64,000 nucleotides of DNA, from contig WNNJ02002500.1 of NCBI GenBank assembly GCA_012934845.2, positions 62,001 to 126,000 on the forward strand, written 5' to 3'. Of this stretch, positions 35,050-49,400 are shown in pieces. A model generated the notes under the pieces. That model ran no database searches. It saw only the letters and a program-made list of their open reading frames with translations, and was not told the origin of the DNA. How positions within the stretch are numbered: the first letter of the stretch is position 1; each line of letters starts with the position of its first letter. The position numbers and the translations under genes are program-made. This DNA is from Pomphorhynchus laevis. Taxonomy: Eukaryota > Acanthocephala > Palaeacanthocephala > Echinorhynchida > Pomphorhynchidae.

Positions 35050-37300
35050 CTTGCAATAGGAATTCTATCTGTGTTTGTTTGTGGGCCTTTAATCATCTAA
35101 CCTCTATGTCATATTAATGATGTTAAATGTATATAATTGTATAGTATGTTTAGGTCATATTCGTATACCTAAGAAAATTTCGAATTATTTTTAAAATGTT
35201 TCGAATATTGCAAATTATTTTCTAATTTTATTATATAATCATATCAAGATAACGGATAAATGGGGAAAATCTTTGTTGTTTCACTACTCAGAGAATTGTA
35301 TTGCTTATATTTATTTTTGCTTACATCGAATACATTTAAAATATAAGAATTGTTTGTACCGTTTTCTTAACGACTTTTGGCTGTATTGTCGAACTTTCAG
35401 AATCGTTAATAGAAGTTTAACGTTTCGTTTTGATATCTTAATTTCACGTTTGGAGTAAGCAACGTTATATTAAAAACGTATGCTGTTTAGCTTTTCTTTT
35501 ATTTATGCTATGAATACATTTTAAATAGTGCATTTGGCGTTACCAAATGCACTATTAGATTCAAATGCACTATTAGATTTTAAATTGAAATTATTAATTT
35601 ATTTCATTATATTATAATTGGTTAATTATTTTAATTAATTATTAAATATAGATATAATTTTAAAAAAATATTTTTAATGTAATTATCTGAGACAAATTTA
35701 TTGAAAACACTCACTGCAAACTTCACCAGTAGAAAAAAAATAAATAATTATTATATTGATAATAATATTATTAATTATCACGTAGTGATAATTTTAATCT
35801 TTTAATAGCAGCTCCAATCTACTATTCAGTACATTCCTTAAGGTACTGAATCAAAATTTATCGAAATTTAAAAATTTGTAAATTGCAGTTCGTGAATTTG
35901 AATGAGTCGTTTTTTTTTAAGAAAAATAGATAAAAGCACACAAAAGAAGTAATCTCGATAGCAATATCTGTGACTTCCACAAAGAAGAATTTTAAATCTA
36001 TAAAATACGTGCCTGCATTTTGCAATTTACGTAAAGTAAGTCTGCTGATTGAAAGATAAACCAAAAATCCACATTGATTTATCTTACGCAAAGTAAGCGA
36101 AAGCTTTTTTCATACAGGAATATATATACACGATCTAGTCGGTGATATTTAAACATGACGGCGTTGAAGAACTTCATCACGACGGCGTCGGAAGAACTTC
36201 GTCGATATTTACTTTGTTAGTGTTTGAGCATTCACGTCGCTTGATATAGACATTGAGCAATTTTAGCTAAATACAACCAGTCAAAGAATATAATTAATAT
36301 TTTGAAATAGTTTTATTTGGCCGCATATTTACTTATCATATTTAGAGATCAACATCTCCTATGATCAAATATAAGTTTATAAAGTAAGGAGTAAAAACTA
36401 TATCCAGGGTTTAAAAAAGGATTTAAAGAATAAATACAGATTTTTTTTATCACATTCGCATTTAATTAAATTTTGTATTGCAAATATTTTCTAATAGGAT
36501 CCCTCAAGAAATTAGAAACTGTTTATTTAAACCACGATTTTGCTATGTATACGCAAAATTACTAAATACACGAAAAAATATAACAAAAATGTAAGTGATT
36601 ATACAACAAAAAATTATTCTCAAAGAAAATGTAATTGTACTCCCCAGTCATAAAAGAAAGAAATTACACAAAAAGAAATTATCAAATAAAAAAATGTATT
36701 ACAAAAATTCAAATTAAAATATAATTATTTGATTTATTAAAATTACTTCATTAATTATAATAAATTAATAATTAAGCAAGAACTAATATGATATTTTTTA
36801 ATTACAGCCCGCTTTTAAGATCAGTTTAAAACCCTCTTTAAAATCTTTTTTATCCTTTTTATTTATCTTATTTTTATCCTTTTTACCGACTCATCACGTT
36901 TAAAAATCTGAATCATTTTAAATGAAACATCACTATAAAGCCCGCTATAAAATCATTTTTTTACCTTATTGTTGGGTAATGCTTCCATAATCGGTTGTAA
37001 AGTTGATTCACCAGCCCTGCTGTGAATCGCTACGAAGCAGAATACGGTTGCTTTACGGATCGAGCTATGTTCACTTTCCCATGCCTAAAACACAACAAGT
37101 CTTTTTGCATAGAGTATCTCTTTTATACATATAGATATCTTATGGATATATAAGATATGTTAGATTTGCTATAGTTTAGGTTTGCCAAATTGAGAATTGG
37201 CACATTTTGAATAGATGCCTTCAGCGATTAGATGGCCTTCTTACAACAGATACGGTATACTTATACTTTGTAGCTCGTATAAATCAGATCAGATAACTGA
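35050..37300. other. SMC4 3' flank and intergenic DNA
   Basis: The SMC4 3' UTR should begin here. I find no clear AATAAA close to the stop. At 36158-36207 a 24-bp unit (GACGGCGTTGAAGAACTTCATCAC) occurs twice with changes. The rest is AT-rich and shows nothing I can name. Confidence 0.4.
35525..35556. repeat. perfect hairpin AATAGTGCATTTGG / CCAAATGCACTATT
   Basis: Fourteen-base arms around a 5-base loop, followed by another direct copy of AAATGCACTATTAGATT. It lies about 475 bp after the SMC4 stop, perhaps inside or just past the 3' UTR. No function is implied by the sequence alone. Confidence 0.6.
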
Positions 37301-37325
37301 GTATATGTAATTTATACTATATATA

Positions 37326-37620
37326 AATTAAAAATAAAGATAAATAATTCCTTACGATGCATAAGGAATAGAGATCATCAAGAGGAACTGCTGTATTTTA
37401 AGGTTTCGGCTTCTATTCCTCGACCCAACATAGCAGCAGGGTCAAATACAACCTAATGACGTATTTCCTCTGATGAAATTTGATTATCTAGTATTCTATT
37501 CTAATACAAAGTATTTTATTTATTATCCATAAACAATTTCCTCTTAAAAGTTTAAATTTATTTTTAATAATATTATGTTGATTCATATATTGTAGATTTA
37601 ATATATCAGATATAAGAATT
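37326..37620 (-). mobile_element. 5'-truncated Penelope-like element, 3' end only
   Basis: On the minus strand the copy starts in the last codons of the RT (matching NKFKLLSGKFLWMDNK at 16993-17045), keeps the stop, and continues through the foldable 3' segment (CTGCTATGTTGGGT, GCCGAAACCTT). 5' truncation with a kept 3' end is the mark of target-primed reverse transcription. Confidence 0.7.
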
Positions 37621-37734
37621 CTTTAAACTAGCTTGAAAATTAGCAGAAAATAATAGTTGTATCAATCATATATAGTTTCGGTATTTCTAACAGAAGTTAT
37701 ACTAACGGGCAAACAAAGTCCATGGGTCAATAAT

Positions 37735-38130
37735 AACTTGTCAGTTGAACAAATCAGATCAAATAACTGAGTCTACGTATTTTTTACTATTTATAAATTA
37801 AAACCAAAGATAAATAATTATAAATAATAAATAATTATATGAGATTTAATACAATTTAGATTTATACAACGATTAAATTTAAAACACAAATCAAATTTAT
37901 GAATTAACTAATAAATAATTTATCAGAATAAAGAATAGAGATCATCGAAAGAAACTTCTATATTATCAGGTTTCGGTCGCTATTCTTGATTGGTAATAAT
38001 AGTAAACACGTCCACATATTTGAGCATCAAAAGCAGTTTTTTTCATCCTAATGATGTATTTCCTCTGATAAAATTTGATTATCTAGTGTATCTTATCTGA
38101 TACAAAACATATTGTAAATAATCGATCCAT
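37735..38130 (-). mobile_element. second 3'-end copy, with an internal insertion
   Basis: GGTTTCGGTCGCTATTCTTG, the TGATGTATTTCCTCTGATA block and flanking words match the element's 3' end, with about 60 unrelated bases (about 37980-38040) inside. The far end shares ACTGAGTCTACGTATT with the flank at 17395-17415, so the element's 3' terminus probably reaches there. Confidence 0.55.
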
Positions 38131-38139
38131 AAATAATGT

Positions 38140-38540
38140 ATTTTAATGAAATACATAAAATAATAAAATTAAATAATTGTTTTTAGATGTTTTATAATTT
38201 AAATCAAGTTTAAACAAAAAATTGAAATTTAAAATAAAAGTCATTTTTATGAATTGACTAATAAATAACAGACGTTGTATCAAAATAAGGATTAAAGATC
38301 ATCAGAAAGAACTGATATGCTATCAGGCTTCAACCCCAAACTCCTCTAATCAGCATAGCAGTGAGGTCAAATACATGCTAAGGACGTATTTCCTCTGATA
38401 AAATTTGATTATTTAGTGTATTTTATTCTGATACAAAACATATTTTTTATTATTCATCTATAAAAATTTTTAGCTTAACAGTTTAAATTTCTTTTTAATA
38501 ATATTTTGTTGATTTATATATTATAAATTTAATATTTTTA
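38140..38540 (-). mobile_element. third 3'-end copy of the Penelope-like element
   Basis: From 38162 to 38530 the minus strand matches 16990-17325 with few changes, including TTTTTATGAATTGACTAATA and the foldable core. It is the most complete truncated copy here. The three copies in 37.3-38.5 kb all point the same way, so either repeated insertion or local duplication placed them between the two genes. Confidence 0.72.
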
Positions 38541-38848
38541 TAATATTTTGTTGATTTATACTTAGAAACACTTAAATGCACTTAAAGTAAAAGGTCACTA
38601 ATAAATGAATGTTCAATTTAGTAATTGTCGAAACTATCAAATGACATGGATATGTATTATTTTAGAATACTACTAACACCTACAATGCCCATAATTCCTG
38701 CAAGATGAACATATCTGGTTGCATCAAACTGATATAAAATTGATTAAAAGGTTTTAACAGTAAATGGATTTTGCAAATAAAAATTCATTTACGATTATCC
38801 AAAATATAGCAGTTTTATTTACAAGTAAACCTTATTTTATTAACAGGG

Positions 38849-38927
38849 AGTGAATTCCGGGAACACAAGTGCACGGAACCAAACGCTTCCCCGACCCAAA
38901 CTGATGAATACACGCGTGATAAAAGGT
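38849..38927 (+). other. exon-like segment, unassigned
   Basis: TTTATTAACAG precedes and GGTAAGC follows a 79-bp piece that is far GC-richer than its surroundings and open in at least one frame (for example NSGNTSARNQTLPRPKLM). It has good acceptor and donor consensus on the plus strand, between the two convergent genes. I recognise no protein. It may be an exon of a small or non-coding transcript, or part of a decayed element. Confidence 0.28.
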
Positions 38928-39546
38928 AAGCTAGGAAACATTCGAATAGTTAGAAAGACAAGCTTATGTAATTTGAGAACGAAATAGTTTCAAATTGAAA
39001 TCAAAATAATGATTTTGACTTCGTTATGAAATAATCGAACTTATTGATTAGTTTGATTTGGGAATTGCATAATCTATTATTTCATTATTAATCGCAATTA
39101 TAAATGTACATTTTAATAATAGTGGTTTGTGATGATCACGTTGATCACTCTTTGAATTTTAATATAAAATTTACACTCTAAGTTTGTAACTGCTAATTAA
39201 CAACTTAAGTAAATTAATTAAACTAATTTTAACCATAAATTATTAATTGATGATTAAAAATATCAATCATAAATCATTTCTCGGAAAATCAATTATTATC
39301 GGATTATTCATGTATAAAATAAACATCAAGAATTATGGATTCTCTGCAAAAAAAAGATTCGTTCCAGAAAATCTCCCAGAAAATAAAACAATCGATTTAA
39401 ACGGTTATTTTGCATCATTTAATATAAAGATGTTAATATAAATATCATATCATTTAATATAAAGATGTTAATATAAATATCAATATTTTGGGATCATTGT
39501 TGGTTCTCTTTTCTAGAATAAAATAATCTAATTGATATTAGATTCA

Positions 39547-42500
39547 TTAAGATAGATCGATGAGGATGTGGTTGTATGTATTTACCAATTCAGAATTGAT
39601 CCCCTAGAATCGCAGTATGCTAAAAACTACTTACTGAAATTAATGCATTGCACATATCAGAAGCGTATTCTTTTATCTGCAAGCTGTCTGAAATTTCGAT
39701 CACTTGTTCCATCATTTTGATAGCAGCAAGTTGCATTGGCCAACGATCTGTTGATTTTACAATAGGAATTAACGCACTTAGTGAGTTATGGGCCGGAAGA
39801 CTAGCAGCACAAGTTCGGATGGTTTCTTCAATTACCGGATTTATAAATTCAGTCGAACCTACTGCGTTACTCTGACACTCGAGCAGTTTGAATATTGTAA
39901 GTTCGATATATTTGCTAAAACGCTCAGAATGAAATCTTAGCAAATTTTCAAGTATCCGCAGTGCACAAATTTGTAACGTAACCTTAATTAAAAACACAAT
40001 CTAAATTACTTAAAATGCTTTTTATATGGAAAATATACATTTTTGACGAAGATAATCAAAAAACCTTTGACAGAAATGTTGCATTTAAAATCATAGCAAA
40101 AAAATTAAATTGCTTTCAGTAATTATCTAAAACTTTCGTTTAAATGTCTAAAAATCAATTATCTGTGTTTAATCTCATTAGCTTATAAATTGTCTAGAGA
40201 TCAATTCTCGGTTATTACATTTTTTAAATAATTTTATCATTAAAATTTAATTGTCTGTCTATTATAAAAGAGAACTGTAAAAGTGGCATACATAGAATTA
40301 AAGCATTGCCACTTTAAAAATTTAAGTTATGATAAGTTATTTAAGTTATATAAAAAAACAAAAATTACAAATAATAAATTGTCTGTCTTGTCTATCGCTC
40401 GTCCCCTCAACCGTGCCCAGAACGCAACTAGCGTTACCGCGTTGGATGGCAACGCTCAGCGTCTGCAGCAGGAAATCCGTGAATCGCCGCTCTCCGGTCA
40501 CTGCTGCTATCCGTCGACCTATTTCGTGCATTAGGCCTTCCGCCTCTGGACCCAATGCACCAAGCGTTTATAATAAAATATTTCCTTAAATTTTATCAAA
40601 ACCAGAAATTCTCGTCAACATTTTTAAATTTATGACTCTCAATCAAGCAACTTGATCAAGAGAAAACCAAATTACAACCAAATTCATTTTAAAGATTTAA
40701 ACCTACAAATTTTAGGTATTTAAATAATAAAAAGTAAAGGTATTAGAATAGTGTTGAAACCTTTATTGTACTCACTCTTATACCGAAACAATGTTGAATT
40801 CCTTGATCGGTTATTATTCTATTAATAATCATTTTTTATGCTCATTTAAAAAGCCGAACGGTTGACAAACAGTGTCCGATCCTTCATAAACATCTATTGC
40901 AACCAATGTTGCGGCCTCATCAATGACCACCTTAGAAATTATATTGCAGTTAGAACATCCAACTTATATTTTGTGATAATCATTAAAATATTTACAACTT
41001 GAAGTTAATATGGTGGATGTAAGTTTTCGTATTATGAAATATGATTTCATATCTTATAATGCAATATGTATAATATATTATATATTAATTAATATAGTAA
41101 TTTCCGCCATGTTTAATATTGTCAAATGTTTAATATTTTATTTTTAATAAAGCAAAAATGACATTAAAAATCGAATGTTTAATATTTTATTTATAAAAAT
41201 TTATATTTACAAACATGTCATTAAAAAAGTTAAAGAAAACGTATAATTGCATCATTGTGCGGTTCGACAAAATAATTATTGAAAAGCTTGAAGTATTCAC
41301 AGCTATTCAGAATGCTTTAAATACTTAGCTGCGTTGAAACGAAACTCACCTTCCTGTAAAAGCCGGCTGGTTTCATTCTCTTCTGTTTTAATCTTTGGTT
41401 AGCAAGTGCATACCTTGAAATATGGTATGCACTATATTTCAGGTGCATAGAAATATATGTACTTGAAATAGTACAAGATGTCAAACATAATGTAGTTCAT
41501 AATATAAATTTAGGTGAACAATTTTAAACATGTAATATATCTTATTGAACTGATCGCAAGAAGATATAATTAACGTCTTAATTAATATTTTTGTTTATCT
41601 ACGTACATTTTATTGATTTTCTTCTATTTTATCTTGAAATCAAAAAACATTAAGGCGGAAATTTCCGCTGGGCCGGAAATTTCCCCCTTAATGTTTTTTA
41701 TTTCAAAATAATAAGTTTATTATTTATAAATAGTTTATAAATAGTTAATTATTTATTCTATTTATTTAAATTTATTCTATTTATAGCTTCTACCAACTCC
41801 ATATTTCCCTTCACCGATATATAATAATTCGATATAATCAGTTTTTATTTATATTCTACCCATCAATCATTTAAATTTTTTCCATATTTGAACATTGGCA
41901 CAGTCGAATCAATGTTGTGAAATTTATTATGAACAACAATACATTCCCTACTTACCCTTTTTACCCCCAAACCGATAAACCAATATTCGCAGTATTTAAA
42001 GGTTTTTCTTAGAATATACTACCACATATTTAAAAATTTTCACTCAAATTAATCTACAATATTACATAAATTTACTACTTAAACTACAATATTACATCTT
42101 TTACCAACACTTTATTCCTCCTTCCCGATATATAATAATTTGATATATTCATAGTTTTATTTCTTAATATTCTACCCGTCAATCATTTACGTTTTATCCA
42201 TATTTGTACAATATCTATAACAATTATAGATACAATTCCACTTGTTCTTTGAAGATTGTATCCAGATTATAGTTCTGCTCCTTCATGCTTTAGCGTCTTT
42301 ATTTGAAATCATAAAAAAATTAAGACGGAAATTTCCGATGGGGCGGAAATTTTCACCAACGCTTATAATGCATAATCTAAGCATATGTATTATATATATT
42401 ATGTATAATATATTATATATTAATTAATATATTAATTTATGATACATAATATATTAGATATTTGAGCATTTATATAAAAATATATTATCTGAACATCACT

Positions 42501-43450
42501 TCACTGGCAAAAGTTTTAAAAAGTTTGAATAATAAGTTTGCAAAAATAGTTGTTAATCGCTAACTACCCACCTTAAAATCATTATCTAACATCAACTAGG
42601 TGATAAATTGATGAGATCAAAATTTATTGTACCAAAATAAAACTCAAACCGAAATCAAACTGGTTTTGGTTTGATATCAAAATCAAACGGATAGCAAAAA
42701 ATCGTTTTTACGGAAAATAAAACAAGACTCACATGAGATTCGAGCAAAGTTCGTATCATGAGCAGAAGGATTGTATCAAAGTGTTCATTCCATACGTTAT
42801 CATTAATATCATGAATAAAGTTCATTAAGGATTGCATTGATTGATAGCGGATCTCAACCCTACTTTCAACCATTAAAATCACACCCAAATAAATTTAAAC
42901 CTACGAATTTTGCTGTTGTGCTATTTGAATAATTAACGGAGATAAGCATTCCAGTTGCTCTTGATCTGTAATTGCTCGCGGTTTCTGTGCCAAAACAAAC
43001 ATTTGTTTATTGAACACTTTATAATAATATATTAGATTGTATCAAGCAAATATATATTATTTGTTATATATCATTTAGGTGGTAAGTTTGAATTCGTTTC
43101 ATAATTATTAACTTGAAACAGATAAACATTTTATTTCACCACTGTGCTTTTCGGTGTGTTACAGTACAAACTTACCTTTGTAGATAACGAAAAAGCCGAG
43201 AAATCTGTAAGCAGCTCTTCAGAATCGTAATCTGAAAACCAAATATGTAGAATAGTAAAGAGTACAATCCTGATTACTTTGAAGGTGGCCGTTATGCATT
43301 GAGGGAGAACTGCGCTGAAGACTTTTCAAAACAGGTGAAGCAGACCTTATTGACAAGTTATGAGCACCGTTCTTTTGTTCTCGCTGCTCAGCAGGTGTGT
43401 GTGCACGCTTAAGAGTTGATTTCCGTAATGTTGATGACATTGTCATTTGA
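39547..43450 (-). CDS. CLASP: CLASP exons: second linker and C-terminal domain
   Basis: The linker RSSPSMHNGHLQNYDSEELL matches SYSPSMLDYDTENLNSEEIY of vertebrate CLASP. The C-terminal domain, which binds CLIP-170 and CENP-E in vertebrates, reads NVWNEHFDTILLLMIRTLL, ICALRILENLLRFHSERFSK, YIELTIFKLLECQSN, VIEETIRTCAASLPAH, WPMQLAAIKMMEQVIEI. The last exon I can support gives GINSELVNTYNHILIDLS and a stop, so about 60 residues of the usual terminal helices (around SSVRKASVFCLVAIY) are missing. Confidence 0.88.
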
Positions 43451-46400
43451 CTAAATTTTAAAATGGAATCAATATGACAAATGATTATCGATAATTTTAC
43501 CTTATGGGTCCATTGTCTAGAGACATGTACACTGAACTAAATCCTCCCTTTGATCTACTTTTGAGAACATTCGCCGCTGTCATCTAAAATATTTTAAAAG
43601 ATATGCATCAACTGCTGCTGGTTTTGAAATTTTCAAATAAGATTGTATAAATTTATTTAACAAATATTTTATTATTATTTTTTTATTTATTTGATTGAAA
43701 AATCAAAAAATATATAAAAAATAATTTAAACAATATTTAAATTTTTTGGGATTATCTTGAATAAAATATTAATATTAATATTAAATAAATATTTAACTTT
43801 ATCAATAAATAAAAAATGATAATTAAATAATATGTCATATTAATAATAATATTAATATTATTTTTTAAATAATATTAAAAAACACAGTTAATAATATTTT
43901 ACATAATTATTAATTTAAATAATAAAAATATAATTTATATAAAAGTCTGTTAAACAAATTTATTTATAAACATATTTATTTATAAACAAATAAATTATAA
44001 TAAATAATTATTTTGAAAATTTATTATTTATAAATAATAAGTATAAACATGTATATATAAATCTGCGACACACAATTTTATAAATTAGTATCAATGTGAA
44101 GGTCGTAATTCTGCAATATATGAACTCAACACATTAATTTTTGATTGAAATAATTTTCTAAATTACAAATTTAAATGTTCATAAAGCAAATATACAAATT
44201 AACGAATTTTAAATTTATGAGTACATATTAAATTATATTAGCAACTGTTAAAAATAAACGCTTCTATAAATGCATTTGTAAAATGCATTTGGTTTAAATT
44301 AAATCAATCGCAACTAACTAAAAGAAACACTCTTACCTTATATTCTTTAGAAAGCTTCAGCAAAGCATCATTGAATTCTACGCTATTAAAACTATACATA
44401 GTTGCTAGAACTTTTTGTGATATCTGCATTGTGAAAAAACATGTTTGTTAAGAATTTGTTTAAAATTGAATACCCTTCTTAAATCACCACTCTTTTTGTC
44501 ACTAGTCATTCGGAGCACACAACATATAGTGTTCACGAGATCAGGGCAGTTAGAAAAGGTATTTGGACAGTCCTTCGAGTTTAGTAATTCATAAAGCAAT
44601 CGGAGTACGGCCAACTTCATTTTTAAGATCATCGATTCATCCACAAGAATATTCATTGTTGCAGTAAGTTGCTTTGAGCAATCGAAACTTTTCCTAAACA
44701 TCAAATTCGTTCTTACATAAATATTAGCATTTTATTGGGTAAAGGGTAAGCAAACCAATGAATTAAATTATTGAACCTCGTAATTTTTATGCATAATAGG
44801 CCATAAACCATACTGAGTAATTTATCGTATATCATATATTATAATTATATTATTATATATAATTATATATAATTATATATAATTATATTATAATTATATA
44901 TAATTATATATAGTTATATATAATTATATTATAATATTTATTAATATATACAAATATATAATATATATTATCCTATATATTATATAATATATAAATTGTA
45001 TCATAATACACAATTATTACAATGAGTTTATAAATGGGAAATCATGACGAAGATCAGATTGATCATCTTCTACAATCCCCTGGGCGTCCTCCAAAAGACT
45101 GACCGCGTTGCCTCGTTGCATCGCACAGCTATATCTGTGAGAGAAATCGCGCTGTTCTACGATCGCCTGTAGCGGCAATTAGCTTCTTCCCTAGAGATTC
45201 CAGGAAGCTGGACGTAATCGGCCCGTCTGCCCCTATTGTCTCGATCACCAATGGGACAAAATTGTGTTAGAACGCAATTTAATATATATTATATAATATT
45301 ATAATATATAATCTTATATATTTAATTAAAAAACAATTCATAACGCATTTAAAATGCGCTATCAGTAAACGCATTGAGAAATCGTTCACTAATCGAGCTA
45401 AGAAATAAAGGCAATGTTGAAATTATCATCATTAGTATATTTTATATAGTATTAGAGAACAAATTGAATTCACATTTGTAATTTATATTCGTAATATAAT
45501 TTACAATAATATACAATATATACTATACCATAAACCATATTGAGTACTTTATTATTTAATCAAATATGGATAATAATTTTGGTAATTCTTTTTGACTTAT
45601 ATATTAATTAATACATTAATATTTATAATAAATTATATTATAATATTCGGTTTATTTAACACTACATTAATACAAATGCGCTATCATTCAAATGATTGGC
45701 TATCTTAATATAATAATAAAGTGACGATAAGATTTTGATTTATATATTAATTAATACATTAATATTTATAATAAATTATATTATAATATTCGGTTTATTT
45801 AACACTACATTAATACAAATGCGCTATCATTCAAATGATTGGCTATCTTAATATAATAATAAAGTGACGATAAGATTTTGATTTATGGAGTTCTTTACTA
45901 AAATGTCAAATACAGCTAATACTTACTTTAGTATTTCCAAACAATGCTGCACCTTCACGCCAGTAGTTGTGGAAGTGTCATGCAAACTTGATTTTAGAAG
46001 TAAACCAGTGAGGAGTTGATCGAAATAATCATTCAAGTCCACAAAATAACGTTCTATAAACTCGGCAAGAACATCAAGGAATAACACCAGGGTCTAAAAC
46101 ATCGATATACACAAACTCTTACAAACAGGGTGTATGATTTAAATTTAAAACTATAAAAGATACTATATTTTTAGTATGATTTAAATTTAAATCACTAACA
46201 ATATGATATTTTATTATTAGAAATATTTATTGTCTACAAAGTAATAATTGGTACAATAAAATCTAATCTAAAATATAAAGTAATTATACTTTAAAAAATA
46301 ATTAACTGAATATTAAAAATATTCTTTGTTATACGGTCATACAACGACTATTAACTAAAATAATCCTTATTAATATGAAAAAATATCGAACAATTTTTAT

Positions 46401-49400
46401 CGAATTTTAATATATTAAAATAGGATATTGATAACAAATGCAACTTTAATTCTAATAGCTTCAACAACTGTCGTAATCACAAAATACCAATGTTTTAGTA
46501 CGTAGGCACCGGTATAATGACTCTTTCTTCATCATATTCAAATTTTAAGTTAGTCTACAAGTAACTGACTATATCATAAATATAATATAGTCAATAATTC
46601 AAAACATGAAAAGTTTTGAATAAAAGTTTTCCAAAGTACAATTTGGAAACACAATAATAATCGCAAAATATTGCGATTATTATCGAGTTGTCAAATGGTA
46701 CTCTTTTCATGTTTTAAATATTCAATAATATATAAATTATTAATAATATAATAAATGATAAATAATATAAATTATAAATAAGTTAAATAAAATATAAATT
46801 ATTGATAATTATATACTATGAATAATATAATATCAGATCATTGTAAATGCAACTTTAATTCGTAGACTCAGTTAGCTGATTTATATAATTTTAATCAAGT
46901 TAAAATAAAAAATTAAAATTTAAAATAAAAGTCATTTTTATGAATTGACTAATACATAACAGACGATGTATTAGAATAAGGATTAGAGATTATCAGAATA
47001 AATTACTATGTTATCAGGTTTTGGCCTCTATTTCCATGCCTAACATTGCAGTAGGGTTAAATACATGCTAATGATATGTTATAGCATATAAATGTAATAT
47101 ATGCTATATGAATATTGTGATAATTATGAAATGTTAATGAACTTCTGAAATTTTTGAATAATTAGGCAACAGTAAGACATATTTTATAAAATTGGCGATT
47201 TGTTAAGGGTAAAATCCCAAATCATAATTTATCTTAGGTTAATGAACAAGATAAATAATGGTCAACAACATATTTACAAATAATATGTTATTCGCAAACA
47301 TTTTCACATATCCGAAAATGTTGTTTCTGTTAAAATACACTTGTGTCAGTATTTACCTCAAATATAAATAATTTTGTATTTTTTAATTAAATTCCAAAAT
47401 ATTGAAAAATAATTTTTTATTGATTAAAAAAAATACATGATCATTTATTTAGAAAACGTACTTTTCCATGAGCATCTGTGAACAGTTTGATGAAGTTATC
47501 AACTAATTTCTTGATTTCTGTTTTCCTAATTACAAAAATAATTGAAAATGCAATAATTAAGAATGACTTACGAAAAAGTTCTTCCAAACATTTGCCTTCT
47601 TATTCGAGATAGCCCTTCGTGCTTTTGATCCCATTGATTGCTAGAAAGCATCTGTATAGATTCATTAAACACCTATAAAAATAGCACAAATCACACACAA
47701 ATTGTTACATCCATTTTGTCTATTGTAGAAACAACATAAAATAACAACTAAAAAATAATAAATAAAGATTAATAATAAATAGATAATAATTAAAATTTGT
47801 ATACCTTATTATTACTGACAACTTATTATTAGTTTGTTCCCAGGAAGAAAAAAAATATTTTTCTAGTAAATTTGTTATTAGCTTTTTTCCTTATTATTAG
47901 TTTTTTTTAATATATTACAGAATATTAATGTTATGATATTAATATTAATGCATTATTTTATATTAATATTATGATATTAATAGATTAATATTCATATAAA
48001 ATATATTATGCATTTATTTTTTGTTATCTGGAATAAAACAATTCGATTGATACTCCATTTATTTAAAGCGTTAAAAATTGTAGAAAGAAATGATGCAAAC
48101 GTATGTTTTATCACTAATTTATTGCTAATTAATAAAGATGATTATCGGTGCCTATTAGAGTGAATTGAAATTCAAGGCTAAAAATAAAGTTTGAGTTTTT
48201 ATTTGAGATATAATTAATTTATTAAATTTTATTCCAGTGTAGTAGAGTTCATATATTTACTGTTGGTTGTAGAGACATTCGAGGAGTCTCTCTACCTCAT
48301 AAGTAGAGAGGATGAATACATTAGTAGAGCGTATATACTGGTGATAAGGCTAAATATGGCAAAATGGCTTGCAAAATTATCTTTATTAGCATAATTATAC
48401 ATATTGCTCGAATTATTATAGACACAAGGAAAAAATAAATTTTATTTTGTTAACAAGCTTTCGATCGTTTAGATCCTTTTCAAGTTATCAACTTGAAAAG
48501 TATGTCAACATGGCAATTCGAACACATGGATATTAGAATAAATATATACCATTTATTAAATAGAACATAGTAAGTAACCAGGATCGTTTGTGTAAAATTA
48601 TTTAGTGAGTATATCCTAATTACGAGTCAAAAATATGGCGAAACGGCTTTTTTCTTTTTGTTCATTCTTAGCACAGTAACAAATACAGCGAATCCAAATT
48701 GTAATTGTAATGTAACTTTATTTAAATTCATTCATCGTTCTTATCTAATCTCCATTATAGAATTAACACAATTATTCTATTAATATTAGAATATTAATAT
48801 TAATATAATATTAATATTTGTCATTTTGTAATTAAATAATTTTAATTAAATTCATCGTTCTTATCTAATCTCCTTTGTAGAATTATCACATTAATATTAA
48901 AATAAATAATAGAACAAAGTAACCAGAATCGCGTAAAATTATTTAATTATATTTCATCTGTAAAATTATAAAATGAATTTAGAATAAATATCAATGAAAG
49001 TGCGAAAATCACGACGTCCAAACAAAAAATAACATTAGCTCGACAGATAACATTGTAGGATTAAAAACGTAATAAATTAATGTAATAAATGAACTCATGT
49101 TTCGGATAATCAAAATTTGATTGTTTATTATTTTGCCTTCATTTTCTCGTTGCAAAATTAACAATTGGCTACTTTCTTCTAAAGTTTTTACCACTATCTT
49201 AACAAATAATTCTGATAAGATAATCTAAATACCTGTTTAGTTGACATCAAACAAAAATCATTATACATAATAATATTTATAAGATTAATAATATAAGATA
49301 TTATTATAATATTATATTGTTGATATTAAATAATTATATTTTTATTAAATAACAAATAATAATTTAACTATTTTGTGTTCTACATTTAATAATTTATATA

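Noticed and set aside
49009-49194. Minus-strand frame beginning VKTLEESSQLLILQRENEG as a CLASP exon
   Set aside because: Neighbouring exons already join in phase 0 with good similarity, and this frame matches no part of TOG3.
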